64,000 nucleotides of DNA from an uncultured Flavobacterium sp. (GCF_951805225.1 NZ_OX638201.1:5146001-5210000), one strand, 5' to 3'. Shown: positions 1-9,587, numbered from the stretch's first letter. Translations and numbers: made by a program. Notes: generated from the sequence alone by a model not told the origin.

Positions 1-490
1 GAATTTCATCTGTTTTTAAGTTCCAGCTTTTGCTTATTTCGATCGCTTCAAACGGATTTGGTTTTTTAAGTGATTCCGTACTTAAACCAATTGCAGCATC
101 AAAATAATCAGGGAATATTTCGGCTACGATTTTTTTGGTAAGTTCATCTGCTTTATTCGAAAAAACAGCTAATTTGAAATCTTGCGATGCCAAATGATCT
201 AATAATTCAATAATACCATTATAAGGTTTTGTTTTTAGCGTGCAAATCTCGCGATATTCCGTAATCATGTTTTGAAAACTGATTTCGATCTCACGTTCTG
301 TATTATTTGATGCCGGCAAAGCTTTACTTACCAAATTTCGTAAACCGCTTCCAATAAAATATTGATAATCATCATACGAATGCGTTGGAAAATTTAGTCT
401 TTGTAGTATTGTATTCATTGCATCAGAAATGTCTTCCAATGAATTTACCAACGTTCCGTCCAGATCAAAAATAACACCTTTAAATTTCAT
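1..490 (-). CDS. HAD-family hydrolase, phosphoglycolate phosphatase-like (partial)
   Basis: The gene starts at 490 on the minus strand and runs off the left edge, so only about 163 codons are seen. The N-terminus reads MKFKGVIFDLDGTLVNSLED, which carries HAD motif I (DxDGT) with the nucleophile and acid aspartates. Motif II (VFSNKADELT) and the KKPNPF segment, equivalent to motif III, follow, with a helical cap between. This layout fits Gph-type phosphatases acting on small phosphorylated metabolites. The substrate cannot be told from sequence. The C-terminal motif IV is outside the window. It begins only 4 bases after the stop of the flavoprotein gene upstream, so the two are probably co-transcribed. 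Confidence 0.85.
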   Translation of the reverse strand, partial: MKFKGVIFDLDGTLVNSLEDISDAMNTILQRLNFPTHSYDDYQYFIGSGLRNLVSKALPASNNTEREIEISFQNMITEYREICTLKTKPYNGIIELLDHLASQDFKLAVFSNKADELTKKIVAEIFPDYFDAAIGLSTESLKKPNPFEAIEISKSWNLKTDEI

Positions 491-494
491 TATA

Positions 495-1703
495 TTATAT
501 ATTATTTGCCAAAATAAAACCGCTTGTCCATGCATTCTGAAAGTTAAAACCTCCCGTAATAGCATCTATATTTACAATTTCTCCAGCAAAATAAAGATTT
601 TGATGCAGTTTGCTTTCCATAGTTTTAAAGTTGATTTCTTTTAAATCGATTCCGCCAGCAGTTACAAACTCTTCTTTGAAAGTGCTTTTTCCGTTTACCT
701 GAAATTTTGCTTTTGTCAATTGAGAAGCTAGATTCTGTAATTGGTTTTTAGATAAATCTGCCCATTTCGTTTCTGCTTCAATTTCAGAAGCTAAAACCAG
801 ACTTTCCCATAAACGATTTGGGAAATCAAAAGGAGATTTTTTCGAAACTGCTTTTTTAGCATGTTCCTGTTTTAAGTCTTTCAGAATTTTTTCGGCATCT
901 TCTGTATCAACATCATTTAACCAATTTACGAAAATGGTAAACTGATAATTTTTATCGAATAAAATACGAGCGCCCCAAGCCGAAAGTTTTAGAATTGCAG
1001 GACCGCTCATTCCCCAATGTGTGATTAATAAAGGTCCGGTTGATTCTAGTTTTGTATCTTTTACGTTTACGGTAACTTGTGCCGCAACGCCGGGCAATTC
1101 TTTTATTCTTGGATCTTTTATGTTGAATGTAAATAGGGAAGGAACCGGACTTACGATTGCGTGTCCTTGCGTTTGCAGCATTTCCCAAATTTTAGGATTA
1201 CTTCCTGTTGCCAAAACTAATTTTTCTGTAGCATAGTTTTCATCCTGCGTATCGATTTTCCAATGATTTTCGGCTTTAAAAATCGATTGAACACTTTGTC
1301 CAGTCAAAACTTTAATACCTAATTTTCCCGTTGCTTCCAGGAAACAATCTATAATAGTTTGAGAGGAATTCGAAACCGGAAACATTCTTCCGTCGTCTTC
1401 GATTTTTAATTCAACACCATGTTTTTCGAACCATTCAATTGTATCGCCGGAACAAAATTGATGAAAAGGACCACGAAGTTCTTTCTCGCCACGCGGATAA
1501 AATTTAACCAATTCATTTGGCTCAAAACAAGCGTGTGTTACATTGCATCTTCCGCCACCGGAAACGCGGACTTTAGAAAGCACTTCTTTTCCTCTTTCTA
1601 AAATGGCAATTTTCAGTTTCGGATTTTTCTCTGCAATATTAATCGCTGTAAAAAAACCTGCAGCGCCTCCGCCAACAATAATTATGTCGAAATTTTTAAT
1701 CAT
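495..1703 (-). CDS. BaiN/HI0933-like FAD-dependent oxidoreductase
   Basis: 402-aa cytoplasmic flavoprotein. A dinucleotide-binding fold opens the protein (DIIIVGGGAAGFFTAINIA, about residues 6-24), followed by an acidic residue in ILERG. The C-terminus has the family's second FAD-contact segment (FAGEIVNIDAITGGFNFQNA, about 370-390). Length matches the HI0933/YhiN/BaiN family of about 400 aa. The family is named after the bile acid-induced oxidoreductase BaiN, but most members have no proven substrate, so a specific reaction should not be assumed. There is no signal peptide. The gene lies just upstream of the HAD phosphatase. Confidence 0.88.
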   Translation of the reverse strand: MIKNFDIIIVGGGAAGFFTAINIAEKNPKLKIAILERGKEVLSKVRVSGGGRCNVTHACFEPNELVKFYPRGEKELRGPFHQFCSGDTIEWFEKHGVELKIEDDGRMFPVSNSSQTIIDCFLEATGKLGIKVLTGQSVQSIFKAENHWKIDTQDENYATEKLVLATGSNPKIWEMLQTQGHAIVSPVPSLFTFNIKDPRIKELPGVAAQVTVNVKDTKLESTGPLLITHWGMSGPAILKLSAWGARILFDKNYQFTIFVNWLNDVDTEDAEKILKDLKQEHAKKAVSKKSPFDFPNRLWESLVLASEIEAETKWADLSKNQLQNLASQLTKAKFQVNGKSTFKEEFVTAGGIDLKEINFKTMESKLHQNLYFAGEIVNIDAITGGFNFQNAWTSGFILANNI

Positions 1704-1726
1704 ATTTTTATTTACGACGTCAAAAT

Positions 1727-1759
1727 ATCTTTGTCAAAGTTTAAAACTTTGACAAAGAT
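1727..1759. terminator. Perfect inverted repeat between genes
   Basis: ATCTTTGTCAAAGTTT is followed after one base by its reverse complement. The hairpin sits between the GDPD stop (1774) and the flavoprotein start (1703). It lacks a clear T-tract, so it may be an mRNA-processing or stability hairpin and not a factor-independent terminator. Confidence 0.5.
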
Positions 1760-1773
1760 TCGGACAGTCGATT

Positions 1774-2448
1774 TTATAGTTTATCCGGAAAATCAGAGAT
1801 AATTCCGTCTACGTTGTAGCTTTTTATTTTTTGAATGTCTTCTGCTGTATTTACTGTCCACGGCAAAACCTGAAATCCTTTTTCTTGTATTTTTTTGGTG
1901 TTTTCCAAAGTCAACAATTGATAATCAGGATTGATGGCGCTTGCTTTTATTCCTTCGGCGAAAGCCAAAGCTTTATCCAGATCTTCCTCTGTCAAAACTC
2001 CAATGGCAATTTTTGGATTTAGATTGTGAACTTCCTCTAAAAAAATCCATTCAAAACTTGAAATAATAAAATTTTCATAATTCCAGTTTTTATCCGAAAT
2101 ATATTCTTCAATCAAGGCCACAACTTTACTTGCTGTTCCGACACCTTTTAACTCGACATTGATTAGACATTTTTTGTCTATCAAATCAAAAACTTCAATT
2201 AAAGTTGGAATTTCGAGTTTGCCGTCAATCAAAAACGATTTCAATTCGGACAAAGATAATGTATTTACAAAGCCTTTCCCGTTCGTAGTTCTGTCGATGG
2301 TTTCGTCGTGAATAACCACGATATGTCCGTCAGCGCTTAAGTGAACATCGAGTTCGATTCCGTCAGCATTTAATTCTAATGCTTTTTGGAAAGCTTTTAA
2401 AGTATTCTCGGGTTCGTATCCGGCACCGCGATGTCCTATTTTTAGCAT
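1774..2448 (-). CDS. Glycerophosphodiester phosphodiesterase
   Basis: 224-aa protein of the GDPD/PLC-like TIM-barrel family, which hydrolyses glycerophosphodiesters to glycerol 3-phosphate and an alcohol. Visible motifs are the N-terminal IGHRGAGYEPENTLKAF (catalytic His5 and Arg6, then the Glu-Asn pair), the metal-binding GIELDVHLSADG, and the second catalytic histidine in VVIHDETIDRTT. The end (NVDGIISDFPDKL) is the usual C-terminal signature. No signal peptide is present, so it should act in the cytoplasm on deacylated phospholipid products. Length is normal for short bacterial members. Confidence 0.92.
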   Translation of the reverse strand: MLKIGHRGAGYEPENTLKAFQKALELNADGIELDVHLSADGHIVVIHDETIDRTTNGKGFVNTLSLSELKSFLIDGKLEIPTLIEVFDLIDKKCLINVELKGVGTASKVVALIEEYISDKNWNYENFIISSFEWIFLEEVHNLNPKIAIGVLTEEDLDKALAFAEGIKASAINPDYQLLTLENTKKIQEKGFQVLPWTVNTAEDIQKIKSYNVDGIISDFPDKL

Positions 2449-2460
2449 AATTTGAAGGAT

Positions 2461-2643
2461 TTAACCGCAAAGGTCGCAAAAAATAGATTTGCTATGTGTA
2501 GTTTTACCGCAAAGTGCGCAAAGTTTTTTGTGTAAGTGATTTTATAAAACACAAAGTTCGCAAAGCTTTGTGTTGATTTAGCTTTGCGAACTTTGCGTTT
2601 ATTAAGATATTACCAGATAAAATCCTTGCGAGCTTTGCGGTTA
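2461..2643. repeat. Intergenic GCAAAGTTCGCAAAG repeat cluster
   Basis: Several copies, in both orientations, of the element ACCGCAAAG-N-TCGCAAAG / CTTTGCGAACTTTGCGGT. A central hairpin is formed by ACACAAAGTTCGCAAAGCTT and AGCTTTGCGAACTTTGCG. The same family recurs at about 4481-4523, 28706-28946 and 57806-58034, always outside genes. The last copy runs to the stop of the adjacent amylase gene. Confidence 0.8.
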
Positions 2644-4308
2644 AATTTTTTCCAATAAAACAACATCAAAATCACTATCAATAGTAACTTTTCCATCTAT
2701 AACTTCAGCTTCCTGATTAGAATAAGTATCTCTTAATTTTGTTCCGTTTTGGAAGATAGAATTAACGGGAAGTTCTTTTTTGCCTTTCGGTAAATCTAGA
2801 CCAATAACGACTTTATCTTCGAAAGTTTCTTTGCTAAATCTTCTCGAAAAAACATAAGGTTCGCTACTAATCTGAGTATGAATTCCGGCACCAACTGCTG
2901 GATGATTTCGTCTAAATTGCCCTAATTTCTGCCAATGCAAAAGTGTTTTTTGTACTTCAGAATTATTCTGAATATCATCCCAATTCATGTTTGAACGTAA
3001 TGTCGCATCGCCTTGTGTGCCTTCAATAACCAAAGATCTGCTAGATTCATCACCATAATAAACCTGAGACATTCCAGGTGAAAGCAATAATTTAGTTCCG
3101 GCTTCGATACCTTTTACTCTGTTTGCATCAAAAGGTTGTCCATCATCGTGTGACGACATATAATTTAAAACCGAATATCCTTTTAAGTCATTGTTTAAAG
3201 CATTTGAATATTTCGAAAATAAACCTTCATAATTATTCTGAGCAGCATTCCATTTAAATTCAAAATTGATCATGCTATTAAAACCATTCTGAAAGTAATT
3301 TACTTTTCGATCTCCAAAATCATAATCTTGTCCGCCGCTGATTCCGTAACCGTAAACTTCGGCAATTGTATAAAATGGGTTTTGATCTAAAACTTCTTTT
3401 GGATGGTTTTTCTTCCAGGTTTCGAAAGCGTAATCACATTCTTTTTTAAAGTCAGACCAAACGTTTTCATCTGTATGTTTTACAGTATCTCCGCGATAAC
3501 CATCAACGCCAAATTCGGTAATATAATCGGTTAGCCATTTTATGATGTAATATTTAGGCGTTCTTGGATAATTTGTTCTTTTGAAAAACTCATCCAATGA
3601 AGCAATTTCTTTCTCATATCGACCTTCTTTTTTCCATTTTTCGATTAAAAAAGGAGGTAATTCTACTTCTTGCGTACTCTCAGTTCTCACATCCGGAAGA
3701 TTCTCTACCAAAGTACACATCGTAGTATTTTCGAATGATTTATAGTCGCAAACAACACCAGTTCGAACCCAGTCTGAAGGCCAAACAGGATCTTCGGGAG
3801 TTACAGGTCCGGTATGATTGATTACGCCGTCGAGAACAATTCGGATGCCTTTTTCGTGTGCTTTTTTTACCAGATTCGCAAGATCTTCTTTAGTTCCAAA
3901 ATTTGGATCTAAAGCAGTCCAGTCTCTTGCCCAATAACCATGAAAACCATAACTAAGACCAGTTCCTTCGTCAACTCCATCATGAATTTGCTCTACAATT
4001 GGCGTAAGCCAAATCGCATTGATTCCTAGTTTTTCGAAATAACCGGATTCAATTTTCTTGGTAATTCCAATGATATCTCCACCTTCAAAACCACGGAGTT
4101 TTCCCGGAGTTTTGGTTCGGTTGAAGTTTAAATCGTTAGAAGGATTTCCGTTATAAAAACGATCGGTAAGTAAAAAGTAAACATTTGCTCCTTCCCATAC
4201 GAAAGGCGTTTTCGAAGTATTTTCGTGATTCATTGTAACTGATTTAGAGCCAGAACAACTCGTGATTAAGAATACTAAAGATAAAAAAAGGAAAGTGTAT
4301 TTTTTCAT
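2641..4308 (-). CDS. GH13 alpha-amylase family lipoprotein
   Basis: 555-aa glycoside hydrolase acting on alpha-1,4-glucans. A lipoprotein signal peptide (FLITSCSGSK, lipidated Cys18) places it on a membrane surface. The GH13 barrel motifs are complete: LDGVINHTG (region I), DGYRGDTVKH with nucleophile Asp274, TIAEVYGYG with acid/base Glu317, and YMSSHDDG with Asp388. The C-terminus is an all-beta domain typical of the family. Downstream in the same direction as the second GH13 gene, from which it is separated by 217 bases of repeats. The role is inferred as maltodextrin or starch breakdown, from the neighbouring GH97, GH65, MFS and SusCDE genes. Confidence 0.9.
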   Translation of the reverse strand: MKKYTFLFLSLVFLITSCSGSKSVTMNHENTSKTPFVWEGANVYFLLTDRFYNGNPSNDLNFNRTKTPGKLRGFEGGDIIGITKKIESGYFEKLGINAIWLTPIVEQIHDGVDEGTGLSYGFHGYWARDWTALDPNFGTKEDLANLVKKAHEKGIRIVLDGVINHTGPVTPEDPVWPSDWVRTGVVCDYKSFENTTMCTLVENLPDVRTESTQEVELPPFLIEKWKKEGRYEKEIASLDEFFKRTNYPRTPKYYIIKWLTDYITEFGVDGYRGDTVKHTDENVWSDFKKECDYAFETWKKNHPKEVLDQNPFYTIAEVYGYGISGGQDYDFGDRKVNYFQNGFNSMINFEFKWNAAQNNYEGLFSKYSNALNNDLKGYSVLNYMSSHDDGQPFDANRVKGIEAGTKLLLSPGMSQVYYGDESSRSLVIEGTQGDATLRSNMNWDDIQNNSEVQKTLLHWQKLGQFRRNHPAVGAGIHTQISSEPYVFSRRFSKETFEDKVVIGLDLPKGKKELPVNSIFQNGTKLRDTYSNQEAEVIDGKVTIDSDFDVVLLEKI

Positions 4309-4353
4309 TTATTCTAAATTTAACAAGCATTTATAATTTGACTAATAAAAAAA

Positions 4354-4459
4354 TTCCGCCACGAATTCACGAATTTATTTCTTCAATAAGATGGTAAATA
4401 ATAATTCGTGAATTCGTGGCGGAAAAACTTTGTGTAGACGCACTGCTGTGCGCCTCTAC
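4354..4459. repeat. Two hairpin-forming palindromes (REP-like)
   Basis: A perfect 22-base inverted repeat (arms 4354-4375 and 4403-4424, containing CGCCACGAATTCACGAA) is followed by a second hairpin at 4434-4459, GTAGACGCAC-TGCT-GTGCGCCTCTAC, with a two-base bulge. Both lie between two GH13 genes and next to GCAAAG-type repeats. They look like non-coding repetitive elements inserted in the spacer. Confidence 0.7.
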
Positions 4460-4480
4460 AATACATACTGTCGCAAACAA

Positions 4481-4523
4481 TATTGCGAACTTTGCGCTTG
4501 TCCTTGCGAACTTTGCGGTTAAG
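4481..4523. repeat. GCAAAG-type intergenic repeat
   Basis: Two successive units resembling TTGCGAACTTTGCG, the second followed by GTTAAG, directly after the stop end of the GH13 gene at 4526. They belong to the family seen at 2461, 28706 and 57806. Confidence 0.7.
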
Positions 4524-4525
4524 CT

Positions 4526-6388
4526 TTATTCCAATTCTAAAACCACTGCTGATTTTGGTTCTAAAGTAATTTCAGAAGCTAAATCGAATGTTTTTCCTGT
4601 GATAACATCTTTTCCGGATTTAAAGTTTTTGATGTTTTCTTTAAAGCGATTTGTTTTGATAGTTTGTTCTTTTGCATTGTTATTAAAAACGACCATTACG
4701 GTTTTTGCATCGGTATATCTAAAATAAACATAAGTGTTGTTTTCCGGAATATAATGTGTCATTTTCCCGAAGTGAACGGCTTCATTCGATTTTCTCCAAG
4801 TGAATAATTTAGAAGTAAAATCAAAGAATTTGGCTTGTTCAGCATTTCTTCCTGCTGCGGTAAATGCGTTGTTTTTGTCGCCATTCCATCCGCCTGGAAA
4901 ATCCTGACGAATATCTGCATCGCCTTTGCCTTTATCGCCGCCCATTCCAATTTCTGAACCATAATACAATTGCGGAATTCCACGAATCGTTGCTAATAAA
5001 GTCATGGCAAGTTTGTATTTTGGAAAATCATATTTAAAGTTATGATTCATACGATCTGTGTCATGATTTTCGGCAAAAACCAAAATACTATTTGGGTTTG
5101 GATATAAATAATCCATTGCAAAATTGTTGTAGAATTTAATCAATCCGTTATCCCAGCTTGGTTCATTTTCATTGAAAGCAGAATTGATTTGATCTTGCAA
5201 AGTAAAATCCATTACAGTTGGTAAATTCGAATTGTAATTTTCGATCGCACCAATTTTACTGTCTTTTTGCCAAAAAGCTAAACTCGCCTGATTGTGCATC
5301 CAGATTTCACCTACAATATTAAAATTAGGATATTCGTTTGTAATCGATTTTGCCCAATTTGCCATTGCAGTTTTATCAGAATAATTATAAGTGTCTACTC
5401 TGAATCCGTCAAGGTTAGCAAATTCAATCCACCAAATAGCATTTTGCGTTAAGTATTTTGCAACTAGAGGATTTCTTAAATTCAAGTCCGGCATTGAAGG
5501 AACGAACCAACCGTCAACACAAACTTCCTGATCTATTTTGGATGCATGAGTATCTGGAATTACTTCACGTCTGTGGTGCGTTTGTGTGAAATTTTCGAAT
5601 TGATTGAACCATGTTTTAGTCGGGATATCACTCATCATCCAGTGTGTAATTCCCCAGTGATTGGTAACATAATCCATGACCAATTTCATGTCTTTTTTGT
5701 GCATTTCTGCCGAAAGACGTGCATAATCGTCATTGGTTCCGTAACGCGGATCTATTTTGTAAACATCAGATTGTCCGTAAGTGTGATACGAATGTTGTTT
5801 GTCGTTGTCTTCGCATAAAGGCGTGCTCCAGATTGTGGTTGCGCCAAGTGACGAAATATAATCAAGGTTTTTGATAATTCCTTCGATATCGCCGCCGTGA
5901 CGACCGCTTGGATCCTGACGATTTCCTTTTTCTGTTAAAGAAGCATTGCTATCGTTTTTAGGATTTCCGTTAGCAAAACGATCCGGCATGATTAAGTAAA
6001 TCATATCCGATGCATCGTAACTTTTTCTATCTGCCGAATTTGCTCTTCTTTCTTTAAGGGAATATTTCTGTGTAAAGGCAACTTTGTTTTTGGTTTTGAA
6101 AGAGAAAACCAATTCAGAAGCTTTTAGGTTTTGCGTATCAATTGTAACGAAAAGGTAGTTTGGATTTTCGGTTTTTTCTACATTTTTAATCACCACATTA
6201 TTAGAAACAGAAGCTTCATATTGTGCGATATTTTTTCCGTAGAACATAATTTGTAGTTCCGGATTTTTCATTCCGGCGTACCAAAATGGCGGTTCTACTT
6301 TCTGGATTTGCGCTTTCGCGGAAGCAGAAAAAAGCAAAACCATTAAAATTAATTTATAGATATAGTGGTTTATTTTTAGGTTGTTCAT
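4526..6388 (-). CDS. GH13 neopullulanase/cyclomaltodextrinase-like enzyme
   Basis: 620-aa enzyme with an N-terminal Sec signal peptide ending at SASAKAQ, so it is exported, probably to the periplasm. An N-terminal beta domain (about 30-130; KVEPPFWYAGMKNPELQIMF) is typical of cyclomaltodextrinase/SusA-type members. The catalytic barrel follows with VMDYVTNHWG, DGFRVDTYNY (nucleophile Asp332), IVGEIWM (acid/base Glu361) and FAENHDTDR (Asp443). By family it should hydrolyse maltodextrins, cyclodextrins or pullulan to maltose-sized products. It belongs to the leftward maltose arm and resembles SusA of Bacteroides in role, though I do not assign that name. Confidence 0.9.
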   Translation of the reverse strand: MNNLKINHYIYKLILMVLLFSASAKAQIQKVEPPFWYAGMKNPELQIMFYGKNIAQYEASVSNNVVIKNVEKTENPNYLFVTIDTQNLKASELVFSFKTKNKVAFTQKYSLKERRANSADRKSYDASDMIYLIMPDRFANGNPKNDSNASLTEKGNRQDPSGRHGGDIEGIIKNLDYISSLGATTIWSTPLCEDNDKQHSYHTYGQSDVYKIDPRYGTNDDYARLSAEMHKKDMKLVMDYVTNHWGITHWMMSDIPTKTWFNQFENFTQTHHRREVIPDTHASKIDQEVCVDGWFVPSMPDLNLRNPLVAKYLTQNAIWWIEFANLDGFRVDTYNYSDKTAMANWAKSITNEYPNFNIVGEIWMHNQASLAFWQKDSKIGAIENYNSNLPTVMDFTLQDQINSAFNENEPSWDNGLIKFYNNFAMDYLYPNPNSILVFAENHDTDRMNHNFKYDFPKYKLAMTLLATIRGIPQLYYGSEIGMGGDKGKGDADIRQDFPGGWNGDKNNAFTAAGRNAEQAKFFDFTSKLFTWRKSNEAVHFGKMTHYIPENNTYVYFRYTDAKTVMVVFNNNAKEQTIKTNRFKENIKNFKSGKDVITGKTFDLASEITLEPKSAVVLELE

Positions 6389-6495
6389 AATAGTTTTAAG
6401 GTTTATTATAAATATCTGAAAGGTTGATTTCGCTAATATTTATAGTGTTCTTTAATTTTTTTGAGATTAACCTCGAAAAAACTCTTAAGAATGTT

Positions 6496-7320
6496 TTAGT
6501 CACAGGGAATTCCAAATAGATCTAAACCATTCACCCAGAATTTTTTTATAGGTTTATCTTTTTTTACGATATAGATTGTTCTTCCGGGGAAATTACATTT
6601 GCTTTTATCAGGATATTTTCCCCACATAAAATCATCGTTATACGCAAAATAAGCATCTCCAACATTGGCAAATATTTTTGTTTTAATGCCGTCTTTATAA
6701 TCATAGTTTTTGCTTTCCTTTTCTTCAAATGCCCTTACTTTTTTCTCAATATCAAAATAGTTGTTCTGATAGTTTATTTTTAATAACTGTTTTGAGCAAA
6801 TAACAGGTTTCCCGTTTTTAGCGGTGTCAAAATTTTCAATTGGAAAAGCAATAATATTGGTTCGGCATTCATCAAGTCCGCAAACTACGTTGTTGATCGT
6901 TACTTTCGAAAATCCCTTTGTACCATAAACGTAATAACTCTTATCGGCAATCTTTTTAATCTCACGTTCTAATGTTTTACTTTTAATAAGTTTGAAACTT
7001 CCTAACGTATCGTAATATTCAAAGTTTCGGACTTTAGTAGTGTCTTGTTCTAAAACATTGTATAAAGAATCTTTGGCATTTACCTGATTGAAAATTTTAT
7101 CAAATTCAGCTCCTTTATAAGTTTCTTCCTCATTAAGATTCACCACAATTGCGGTTGTTGTTTTTGATAAATTATAAACACAAAAAAGCGTTTTATCGAT
7201 ATCAATTTTATCTAAAGAGTCTGACTTTTTATTTTCGGTACTTGGTTTAAGGATTTTTTCGTTTTTCTGATTGCAGGAAAGAAGTAGAAGGCTTAAAAAT
7301 AAACTTATAACGTTTTTCAT
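6496..7320 (-). CDS. Putative lipoprotein of unknown function
   Basis: 274-aa protein beginning MKNVISLFLSLLLLSCNQ, a clear lipoprotein signal peptide with Cys16 as the lipidation site. The mature part is lysine-rich and hydrophilic, with no motif I recognise. A Cys pair in VCGLDECRT and two further cysteines (KSKCNF and the terminal GIPCD) could form disulfides. It lies between GH97 and the GH13 gene on the same strand. It is separated from GH97 by a terminator, so it may be an unrelated insertion in the maltose locus. Function is unknown. Confidence 0.7.
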   Translation of the reverse strand: MKNVISLFLSLLLLSCNQKNEKILKPSTENKKSDSLDKIDIDKTLFCVYNLSKTTTAIVVNLNEEETYKGAEFDKIFNQVNAKDSLYNVLEQDTTKVRNFEYYDTLGSFKLIKSKTLEREIKKIADKSYYVYGTKGFSKVTINNVVCGLDECRTNIIAFPIENFDTAKNGKPVICSKQLLKINYQNNYFDIEKKVRAFEEKESKNYDYKDGIKTKIFANVGDAYFAYNDDFMWGKYPDKSKCNFPGRTIYIVKKDKPIKKFWVNGLDLFGIPCD

Positions 7321-7391
7321 TTTATATTGATTTGATTAATGCAATTTAAATTTCCGTTATCGTTTTGGAAACCTTGCAATCCAAATATAGC

Positions 7392-7438
7392 AATCTTAAA
7401 AAAAAGACAAGTAATTTTGGGGAAAATCACTTGTCTTT
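7392..7438 (-). terminator. Rho-independent terminator after GH97
   Basis: On the minus strand, AAAGACAAGT pairs with ACTTGTCTTT, and the stem is followed by a run of T residues. It starts 8 bases past the GH97 stop and ends the MFS-pgmB-GH65-GH97 transcript. Confidence 0.85.
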
Positions 7439-7445
7439 GAAAAAA

Positions 7446-9560
7446 TTATTTAGTTTCGATAATGCTTATTGCATAACCTCCGCCAGGAGCAGATAACTGC
7501 GATAATTTTGATTTATTTGTTACTGCAATTTTCTTGATAGTATAAGCTTGCGGATTTGTTTTGTAATGCGCATCTTTTGCATCAGCATAAATTGTAGCGG
7601 TATATTTTTTACCTTTTTCAAGGAAACTGAAATCGATGTTTGATGTACGAGGAGTTTCTCCGTTTACGTTTCCTACGAACCAATTGTTTGTTCCTTTTGC
7701 TTTACGGGCAACCGTGATATAATCTCCTGGTTCAGCCTCGATATATTTACTTTCTGACCAATCTACAGCGACATCTTTAATGAATTGGAATGCATCTGGA
7801 AAACGGTTGTAATTCTCCGGAGTATCAGCTGCCATTTGCAACGGGCTATACATTGTAACGTATAATGCTAATTGATTACAAATTGTACTGTTTACATGAG
7901 ATTTGTTATCAGGATTCATTTTGCTGATATCCATTTCGAAGATTCCAGGGGTGTAATCCATTGGTCCGCCAATTAAACGTGTAAATGGTAAAACGGTAAC
8001 GTGATTTGGTTTAGAACCCCCAAAAGCTTGGTATTCTGTTCCTCTTGCAGCTTCGTTTCCAATTAAGTTAGGATACGTTCTGCAAATTCCAGTTGGACGA
8101 ACTGCTTCGTGAGCATTCACCATAATTTTATAATCAGCTGCTTTTTCAATTGCATATTGATAATGGTTTACAATCCATTGATCGTAGTGGTTTTCACCAC
8201 GAGGCAAAATATCGCCAACATATCCGCTTTTTACAGCGTCATATCCGTTGTCTTTCATGAATTGGTACGCTTTGTCCATATGACGCTCGTAGTTACGAAC
8301 TGAACCTGAAGTTTCATGGTGCATGATGATTTTTACACCTTTAGATTTTGCGTATTCGTGCAAACCTTTTACATCAAAATCAGGATAAGGTGTTACGAAA
8401 TCAAAAACATAATCTTTTGAATGTCCAAACCAGTCTTCCCAACCTTCGTTCCAACCTTCGACTAAAACGGCGTCGAAACCATTTGCAGCAGCAAAATCAA
8501 TGTATTTTTTTACGTTAGCATTGTTTGCTCCGTGCGTTCCGCTTGGTTTTGCTTTTGAAAAATCAGAAACTCCCAATTGTACCGTTGGGAAATCGTTTGT
8601 GTATGACCAAGTGCTTTTTCCTGTAATCATTTCCCACCAAACCCCAACGTATTTTACTGGTTTAATCCAAGAAGTATCGTCAATTTTTGATGGATCATTT
8701 AAGTTTAAAGTCATTTTTGAAGCTAAGATTTCTGTAGCATTATCGCTTACCATAATCGTTCTCCAAGGCGAGTGACTTGGCGCTTGCATATATCCTTTAT
8801 CTCCTTTTGCATCTGGCGTTAACCAAGATTCGAAAATCATGTTTTTGTCATCAAGATTCAAGTGCATACAAGAATAGTTGATCAAAGCTGCTTCGTGCAA
8901 GTTGATGTAGATTCCGTCAGCAGTTTTTAACATCAAAGAAGTCTGAACTCCTGTTGGTGAAAAGTTCTTTTGAGAAACATTTGCTGTATATGCTTTTTGA
9001 GATAATCCTCTAATTTCAGATAATTTAGATTTTGTATAATCGTATTCCTGAGTATCATAATCTCCCGGAATCCAGAAAGCTGTGTGATCTCCAGCCATTG
9101 CAAACTGAGTTCTTTCTTCTTTGATTACGAAATAAGTAAGATTCTTTTGAGCCGGAAATTCATATCTAAATCCAAGTCCGTCATCAAATAAACGGAAACG
9201 AATTATGATTTGTCTGTCAGTTCCTTTTTGATTTAAAGTAACCGCCAATTCATTATAGTGATTTCTAATATTGTCTACTTCACCCCAAACCGGTTTCCAG
9301 TTTTCGTCAAAAGTCGATGTTTTTGTGTCTACAACTGTAAAATCATTCAATAAAGATTTTTTGTCATCTTTAAGTTCAAGACCTAATTTACTGGTTTTTA
9401 CAACTTCTTTATTTTTGTATTTTAAATTGTAAGTTGGAGTTCCGTCATTTTGAAGCGAAAATTCCATTACGAACTTTCCTTCGGGAGATTTTAATTGTTG
9501 CGCTTTTGCAATCGAGCTAAAAGCAAACAAGATTAAACTTGCGAAAAATAAGTTTTTCAT
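7446..9560 (-). CDS. GH97 alpha-glucosidase (SusB-like)
   Basis: 704-aa enzyme with a Sec signal peptide (ending SSIAKAQ), probably periplasmic. It has the GH97 architecture: N-terminal beta-sandwich (about 20-280), TIM barrel, then a small C-terminal beta domain. In Bacteroides SusB the calcium-linked and catalytic glutamates E508, E526 and E532 are spaced 18 and 6 apart. The same spacing is seen here in NAHEAVRP (Glu485), IGNEAAR (Glu503) and GTEYQ (Glu509), with the upstream IMHHETSG matching the E439 region. This supports the inverting alpha-glucosidase subgroup, as opposed to the retaining galactosidases. It starts 27 bases after the GH65 gene, likely in one operon. Confidence 0.94.
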   Translation of the reverse strand: MKNLFFASLILFAFSSIAKAQQLKSPEGKFVMEFSLQNDGTPTYNLKYKNKEVVKTSKLGLELKDDKKSLLNDFTVVDTKTSTFDENWKPVWGEVDNIRNHYNELAVTLNQKGTDRQIIIRFRLFDDGLGFRYEFPAQKNLTYFVIKEERTQFAMAGDHTAFWIPGDYDTQEYDYTKSKLSEIRGLSQKAYTANVSQKNFSPTGVQTSLMLKTADGIYINLHEAALINYSCMHLNLDDKNMIFESWLTPDAKGDKGYMQAPSHSPWRTIMVSDNATEILASKMTLNLNDPSKIDDTSWIKPVKYVGVWWEMITGKSTWSYTNDFPTVQLGVSDFSKAKPSGTHGANNANVKKYIDFAAANGFDAVLVEGWNEGWEDWFGHSKDYVFDFVTPYPDFDVKGLHEYAKSKGVKIIMHHETSGSVRNYERHMDKAYQFMKDNGYDAVKSGYVGDILPRGENHYDQWIVNHYQYAIEKAADYKIMVNAHEAVRPTGICRTYPNLIGNEAARGTEYQAFGGSKPNHVTVLPFTRLIGGPMDYTPGIFEMDISKMNPDNKSHVNSTICNQLALYVTMYSPLQMAADTPENYNRFPDAFQFIKDVAVDWSESKYIEAEPGDYITVARKAKGTNNWFVGNVNGETPRTSNIDFSFLEKGKKYTATIYADAKDAHYKTNPQAYTIKKIAVTNKSKLSQLSAPGGGYAISIIETK

Positions 9561-9587
9561 GTTTTTTAGTTTTAAGGGTATTGTAAT

